Shown piece after piece: positions 5,822 through 8,698 of a stretch of 8,698 nt of DNA. Source of the DNA: Anaerolineales bacterium (GTDB lineage Bacteria; Chloroflexota; Anaerolineae; Anaerolineales; E44-bin32); assembly GCA_011772595.1 (NCBI GenBank), contig WVZH01000162.1, positions 31,848 through 40,545 on the forward strand, written 5' to 3'. Below the pieces are notes generated by a model, which was not told where the DNA came from, did not search any database, and saw nothing but the letters and a program-made list of their open reading frames with translations. Every line of letters starts with the position of its first letter. Within the stretch, counting starts at the first letter, position 1. The translations under genes and the position numbers were made by a program.

Positions 5822-6433
5822 ATGTCAACCCTGTTGATCGCCAGCGGCAACCCTGGTAAATTGCTCGAATTGCGCGCCCTGCTCCAAACCCTGAGCCTGA
5901 CCTTGATCGATCCCGCCACCTTGCAACTCGAGCTTGACGTGGTCGAAACCGGTGCCGATTACGCCGCCAACGCAAGCCTCAAGGCCTCAACGTACGCACA
6001 GGCAAGTGGCTTATACACGCTGGCCGACGACAGCGGGCTCGAAGTCGACGCCCTCGAAGGTGCACCCGGTAAACACTCGGCACGCCTTGCCGGTCCTGAT
6101 CGTTCCGACGCCGACCGCCGACGCATGCTGCTCGACCTGCTCCAGCCGCATCCCAGACCGTGGACGGCGCGCTTCTGCTGCACGGTCGCGCTCGCTGGCC
6201 CTGACGGGAGCATAGATCTTGCCTCAGGCTCCTGTTCAGGGGAGATCATTACCGAGGAGCGCGGAGCGGGTGGATTCGGGTACGATCCGATATTCTCAGT
6301 GCAAGACGCAGGCCAAACGATGGCCGAATTATCCATGCCGGAAAAGAACCGCATCAGCCACCGAGCCCGCGCGGTGCAAGCAATCCTGCCAATTTTGAAG
6401 AGGAGAATGGGAATTCAAGAAGAGGGCACCTAG
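5822..6433 (+). CDS. rdgB: RdgB/HAM1-family non-canonical purine NTP pyrophosphatase
   Basis: House-cleaning enzyme that hydrolyses dITP, XTP and related deaminated purine nucleotides to monophosphate and pyrophosphate, keeping them out of DNA and RNA; Mg-dependent cytosolic dimer. The 203 residues match the family. Motifs in order: phosphate-binding SGNPGK (8-13), acidic ET (42-43), DDSGLEVDAL (69-78, including the metal/general-base Asp region), GAPGKHSARLAG (80-91), GGFGYDPIF (150-158), and the C-terminal K175 with ISHRARA (178-184). The start ATG 5822 has CGGAGA about 5 bases upstream and begins with the typical STLLIASGN strand. Divergent from duf177 and convergent with the hydrolase at 6511. 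The tail (MGIQEEGT) runs into a repeat-rich sequence, and the stop codon lies within an inverted-repeat arm. Confidence 0.95.
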   Translation: MSTLLIASGNPGKLLELRALLQTLSLTLIDPATLQLELDVVETGADYAANASLKASTYAQASGLYTLADDSGLEVDALEGAPGKHSARLAGPDRSDADRRRMLLDLLQPHPRPWTARFCCTVALAGPDGSIDLASGSCSGEIITEERGAGGFGYDPIFSVQDAGQTMAELSMPEKNRISHRARAVQAILPILKRRMGIQEEGT

Positions 6434-6495
6434 GCGCCTAGGCACCGTGGCGCATTGTCCTCGGGAAAGCCTTGGTTCCCAGGTGTCTAGGTGCC
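6425..6495. terminator. Inverted-repeat cluster between convergent rdgB and hydrolase genes
   Basis: GGCACCTAG (6425-6433) pairs perfectly with CTAGGTGCC (6487-6495). Inside, CCTAGGCGCCTAGG (6429-6442) is a perfect 14-base palindrome, TAGGCACC (6439-6446) nearly pairs with GGTGTCTA (6482-6489), and GGGAA/TTCCC (6463-6467 and 6476-6480) forms an inner stem. It probably separates the two convergent transcripts, though no clean T-run follows. The recurring CCTAGG(T/C)GCC units also look like a dispersed repeat family. Confidence 0.5.
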
Positions 6496-6510
6496 TTGTG
6501 TTTCCTTGTG

Positions 6511-7281
6511 CTAACCGAACTTGGATTCCAAAAAAGCCTTCACCACATCCGCTACCTCGCCTGGTCGCTCCAACATCACCATATGCCCCGCTCCCTCGAT
6601 GATCTCGAGGCGCGCATCCGGGAGGTGCTCCTCCAGATAGCGGCTGTATTTCACAGGGGTCATTTTATCGTCGGTGCCCACAATTACCTGTGCGGGGACG
6701 TGCACCTCGCCCAGTCGGTCGAGTATATCGAAGGCGTCACAGGCAAGGAAATCCCCGTGAAGTATCGCGGGCGGGGTCTCACCCATACGCTTCTCCACCA
6801 AGGTGACAAGGCGTGATGACGCCTGAGGGCTAAACGCCCAACGTTTTATCATGTCCACGGCCTTTGGGAATGTCTTCTCTTCAGCGGTCCACGCCAGAAT
6901 CTCGGGGTGGACGCGCAATCTACCGCCCGTGCCCACCAACACCAAGCCCGCCACCCGCTCCTGATCTCCGAGTGCCATCGTCAACGAGATGGCGCCGCCC
7001 ATGGAGTGGCCGACGAAAACCCCTCGCTCAATCTCCTGCGCATCCAGCCAGGTCTTCAACTGCTCGACGTAGGCTCCGATGCGCATCTCACCAGCCCCTG
7101 GCGAACCGCCATGGCCAGGTAGGTCCAGGCTGTACACGTGCTCACCCGGCAGGCGTCGCACCTCGGTGGGCCAATGCAAGCGCGTCCCTCCGGCGCCGTG
7201 GATTAAAATTAGCGGCGGACGGCCCTCATCAAGACCTCCGCCGACGTGTACACGATAGGCAATCCCAGCCGATACTGGCAC
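6511..7281 (-). CDS. Alpha/beta hydrolase downstream of trxB
   Basis: Soluble alpha/beta-hydrolase-fold enzyme of 256 residues. Motifs: oxyanion HGAGG (28-32), the classic SLDLPGHGGS strand-turn (51-60), nucleophile elbow GHSMGG with Ser93, acid Asp204 or Asp205 in VGTDDKMTP, and His233 in GAGHMVMLERP. A cap region lies at about 120-190. This arrangement is shared by 3-oxoadipate enol-lactonases, carboxylesterases, MhpC-like C-C hydrolases and haloperoxidase-like proteins; the sequence alone does not decide which. The start is GTG 7281, with AGGAAT a few bases upstream and only 2 bases after the trxB stop, so it is almost certainly translated from the trxB mRNA. There is no signal peptide or membrane segment. 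A link to redox metabolism is suggested only by its position. Confidence 0.9.
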   Translation of the reverse strand: MPVSAGIAYRVHVGGGLDEGRPPLILIHGAGGTRLHWPTEVRRLPGEHVYSLDLPGHGGSPGAGEMRIGAYVEQLKTWLDAQEIERGVFVGHSMGGAISLTMALGDQERVAGLVLVGTGGRLRVHPEILAWTAEEKTFPKAVDMIKRWAFSPQASSRLVTLVEKRMGETPPAILHGDFLACDAFDILDRLGEVHVPAQVIVGTDDKMTPVKYSRYLEEHLPDARLEIIEGAGHMVMLERPGEVADVVKAFLESKFG

Positions 7282-7283
7282 GC

Positions 7284-8207
7284 TTATTCCTGTGCCTCCA
7301 GCCAGCGTTCAGCCATCATCGCCGCCGCACAACCCTGCCCCACAGAGGTTGCGATCTGGCGGAAGACGGGATCTTGGATCTCGCCAGCCGCAAAAACGCC
7401 CGGTACGTTGGTCATCATACGCTCGTCGGTGATCAGGTAGCCGGCTTCGTCCATCTCTAATTGTCCTTCGAAGAGGCTCGAGTTTGGATAATGGCCGATG
7501 AAGATGAAGACGCCGTCCGTTTCCAATTCGTTCGTCTCGTCGGTCTTGACGTTGCGCACGCGCACCTTCTCCACTTTCCCGTTCCCGACGATCTCTTCGA
7601 CGACCGTGTCCCAGACGAAGCTGACCTTTTCATTGGCGAAGGCGCGTCGCTTCAGCGCCTCCCCGGCGCGCAGCTCGTCCCGCCGGTGGACAACGCGTAC
7701 TTCTTTGGCGAAGCGGGTGAGGAACAAGCCTTCTTCCATGGCGCTGTCCCCACCGCCGATGACGATCACGTCCTTGTCGCGGAAGAAAAAGCCGTCACAC
7801 GTGGCGCAGAAAGACACGCCCCTGCCGATGAATTCTTCCTCACCCGGCACTTCAAGCCTTCTTGGTGAGGCGCCCACAGCGACAACAACCGCATCCGCTT
7901 CGTAAACCTCACCGTGAGTCTTTACCGAAAATGGCGACCCACTACTGAAATCGACCTCGGTCACTTCGTCGATCACGATGCGCGCCCCAAAGCGCTCGGC
8001 TTGCTTCTGCATGGATTCGACCAACTCCGGCCCCGTCGTCCCTTCCGGGAAACCGGGATAATTCTCGACCTCATTGGTGATCGAGATCTGGCCGCCAAGC
8101 TGGTTGCCGGAAATCACCACAGGTTCCAGGTTGGCCCGCGCAGTATAGAGCGCGGCGGTCAAACCCGCGGGGCCCGAGCCGATGACGACGACTTTCTCTT
8201 TCTGCAT
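7284..8207 (-). CDS. trxB: Thioredoxin reductase (NADPH), FAD flavoprotein
   Basis: Low-molecular-weight thioredoxin reductase: passes electrons from NADPH through FAD and a CxxC disulfide to thioredoxin, in the cytoplasm, as a homodimer. The 307 residues match the family. FAD-binding [15 protein letters not shown] (10-24) with GGQI (38-41) and ENYPGFP (48-54); redox-active CATC (134-137) in the usual VSFCATCDG context; NADPH-binding [10 protein letters not shown] (151-160) and HRRDELRA (174-181); and a C-terminal FAD-contact motif [22 protein letters not shown] (271-292). In that last motif the usual Asp after AAG is Glu276. ATG 8207 was chosen because GAGGG lies just upstream and the FAD fold begins immediately; the frame runs up to 8249 but would then overlap the preceding gene. 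It is the middle gene of a three-gene operon. Thioredoxin itself is not in the window. Confidence 0.95.
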   Translation of the reverse strand: MQKEKVVVIGSGPAGLTAALYTARANLEPVVISGNQLGGQISITNEVENYPGFPEGTTGPELVESMQKQAERFGARIVIDEVTEVDFSSGSPFSVKTHGEVYEADAVVVAVGASPRRLEVPGEEEFIGRGVSFCATCDGFFFRDKDVIVIGGGDSAMEEGLFLTRFAKEVRVVHRRDELRAGEALKRRAFANEKVSFVWDTVVEEIVGNGKVEKVRVRNVKTDETNELETDGVFIFIGHYPNSSLFEGQLEMDEAGYLITDERMMTNVPGVFAAGEIQDPVFRQIATSVGQGCAAAMMAERWLEAQE

Positions 8208-8235
8208 ACGTCCCTCGCTTGACAAGGTTGTGCGA

Positions 8236-8472
8236 TCAATCTTCCGCAAGAAAATCGGTCAACGGTGTGACCGTGTGCTGCAACCACCAGCGCGGCGCCC
8301 GTGTCTGTACACGACCTTTGGCGTCCATCAAGGGACGTCGACACGGATCGTCCGCCTCCCCCAGGCAACACTCGATGCGTTGCGTCCCGCAAACATGACA
8401 AGCACCCGGCGAGTCCTCGGCGATTAAATCGCGGGGGCACATGTATAACCTGACAACCTCGCCCTGCCCCAT
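8236..8472 (-). CDS. Small Cys-rich protein resembling a heavy-metal-binding (HMBD/YHS-like) domain
   Basis: A 78-residue cytosolic protein, first gene of the trxB operon, ending 28 bases before the trxB start. Residues 10-35 read [22 protein letters not shown], close to the YxCPMHPE..SDKPGKCPKCGM pattern of heavy-metal-binding (HMBD-type) modules of copper and silver transporters. The Met/His of the usual CPMH are replaced by Arg/Asp. Cysteines: 12, 25, 28, 35, 36 and 44, enough for a zinc-ribbon-like or other metal/redox site. The rest ([21 protein letters not shown]) is not recognised. AAGGAGG lies 6 bases before ATG 8472; the frame is open to 8502 but that part is not needed. Position suggests a thioredoxin-system partner or a metal/thiol stress protein; this is inference, and function is unknown. 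Confidence 0.82.
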   Translation of the reverse strand: MGQGEVVRLYMCPRDLIAEDSPGACHVCGTQRIECCLGEADDPCRRPLMDAKGRVQTRAPRWWLQHTVTPLTDFLAED

Positions 8473-8505
8473 ATTACCCCTCCTTTGACGACACACTGTC
8501 ATTTC

Positions 8506-8534
8506 ATTGTAAGCGACGCGACCCCGAGTTGCAA
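8506..8534 (-). promoter_or_regulatory. Promoter of the Cys-rich protein-trxB-hydrolase operon
   Basis: On the minus strand: -35 TTGCAA (8529-8534, 4/6), 17-base spacer, -10 TACAAT (8506-8511, 5/6). Predicted start near 8499, giving a leader of about 27 bases that contains the AAGGAGG site. Confidence 0.6.
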
Positions 8535-8581
8535 TGTGAGAACCCTTACACGCCGGCGGCGATCTTCCACCACATCATCCT

Positions 8582-8669
8582 GCCTGCACCTGTGGCGCAG
8601 GCACAGGTGAGCGGAGTGAGCTGCGTCAGCAGCGAACGAAGTCGAAGGACGCTCGGCGACTTCGGTCCT
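8582..8669. repeat. Inverted-repeat-rich non-coding end of the window
   Basis: CACCTGTG (8587-8594) pairs with CACAGGTG (8602-8609) over a 7-base loop; GCCTGC/GCAGGC (8582-8587 and 8597-8602) is an alternative pairing. Further on CGAAGTCG (8637-8644) pairs with CGACTTCG (8657-8664), and AGGAC (8646-8650) can pair with GTCCT (8665-8669). No gene is seen in 8535-8698. It resembles a dispersed intergenic repeat, or a terminator of an unseen upstream gene. Confidence 0.45.
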
Positions 8670-8698
8670 CACGGAGAATGTCCCCGCTTCATAATTAC

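Noticed and set aside
5617..5919. N-terminal extension of the DUF177 frame
   Set aside because: It lies across and upstream of a near-consensus promoter, overlaps the start of rdgB, and is not family-like.
6864..7460. 198-codon plus-strand open frame
   Set aside because: Antisense to the hydrolase/trxB junction; Pro/Arg/His-rich shadow with no domain.
7461..7905. Two overlapping 135-codon plus-strand open frames
   Set aside because: Both antisense to trxB, whose FAD, CATC and NADPH motifs are intact; shadows of its regular codon pattern.
87..8472. Defence or novel multi-gene system
   Set aside because: Apart from two generic hydrolases and two small proteins, all genes are core housekeeping genes. 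No effector, nuclease-sensor pairing or mobile-element signal links them.

Overview
This window reads as chromosomal housekeeping DNA from a moderately GC-rich bacterium. The primary sigma factor, the DUF177/YceD protein and the thioredoxin reductase look most like Chloroflexota (Anaerolineae/Caldilineae-type) proteins. That placement comes from the feel of the proteins, not from a search. No prophage, transposase, CRISPR array, tRNA or rRNA was seen. Eleven protein genes are supported.

Left block (87-2831, all minus): xseA and xseB encode the two subunits of exodeoxyribonuclease VII. They are followed after about 130 bases by a serine alpha/beta hydrolase of unknown substrate. xseA has a good promoter placed so close to its GTG start that the mRNA is probably leaderless. 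The gap between xseA and the next gene (2832-3046) carries an unusual run of eight telomere-like heptamers, consensus GGRTTAG.

Centre (3047-5616): a plus-strand pair, pncC (the CinA C-terminal-type nicotinamide-nucleotide amidase) and a small unknown protein, overlap by ATGA. They converge on the minus-strand duf177-rpoD pair across a perfect 19-bp hairpin that works as a terminator in both directions. The DUF177 gene has a near-consensus sigma-70 promoter and seems to start at CTG. The rpmF gene that usually follows DUF177 is missing, and rpoD (primary sigma factor) takes its place.

Right block (5617-8698): a palindrome-rich divergent intergenic region separates duf177 from plus-strand rdgB (house-cleaning NTP pyrophosphatase). 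rdgB converges across a repeat-rich gap on a compact minus-strand operon: a small cysteine-rich protein resembling a heavy-metal-binding domain, then trxB (thioredoxin reductase), then a second alpha/beta hydrolase only 2 bases downstream. The window ends in about 160 bases of non-coding, inverted-repeat-rich sequence.

Functionally the window gathers genome and nucleotide upkeep (ExoVII, RdgB, PncC), redox balance (TrxB plus the Cys-rich protein) and core transcription (RpoD). I see no clear novel defence or mobile system. The best leads are the heptamer array, the leaderless xseA, the CTG-started DUF177 gene coupled to rpoD, and the Cys-rich partner of trxB.
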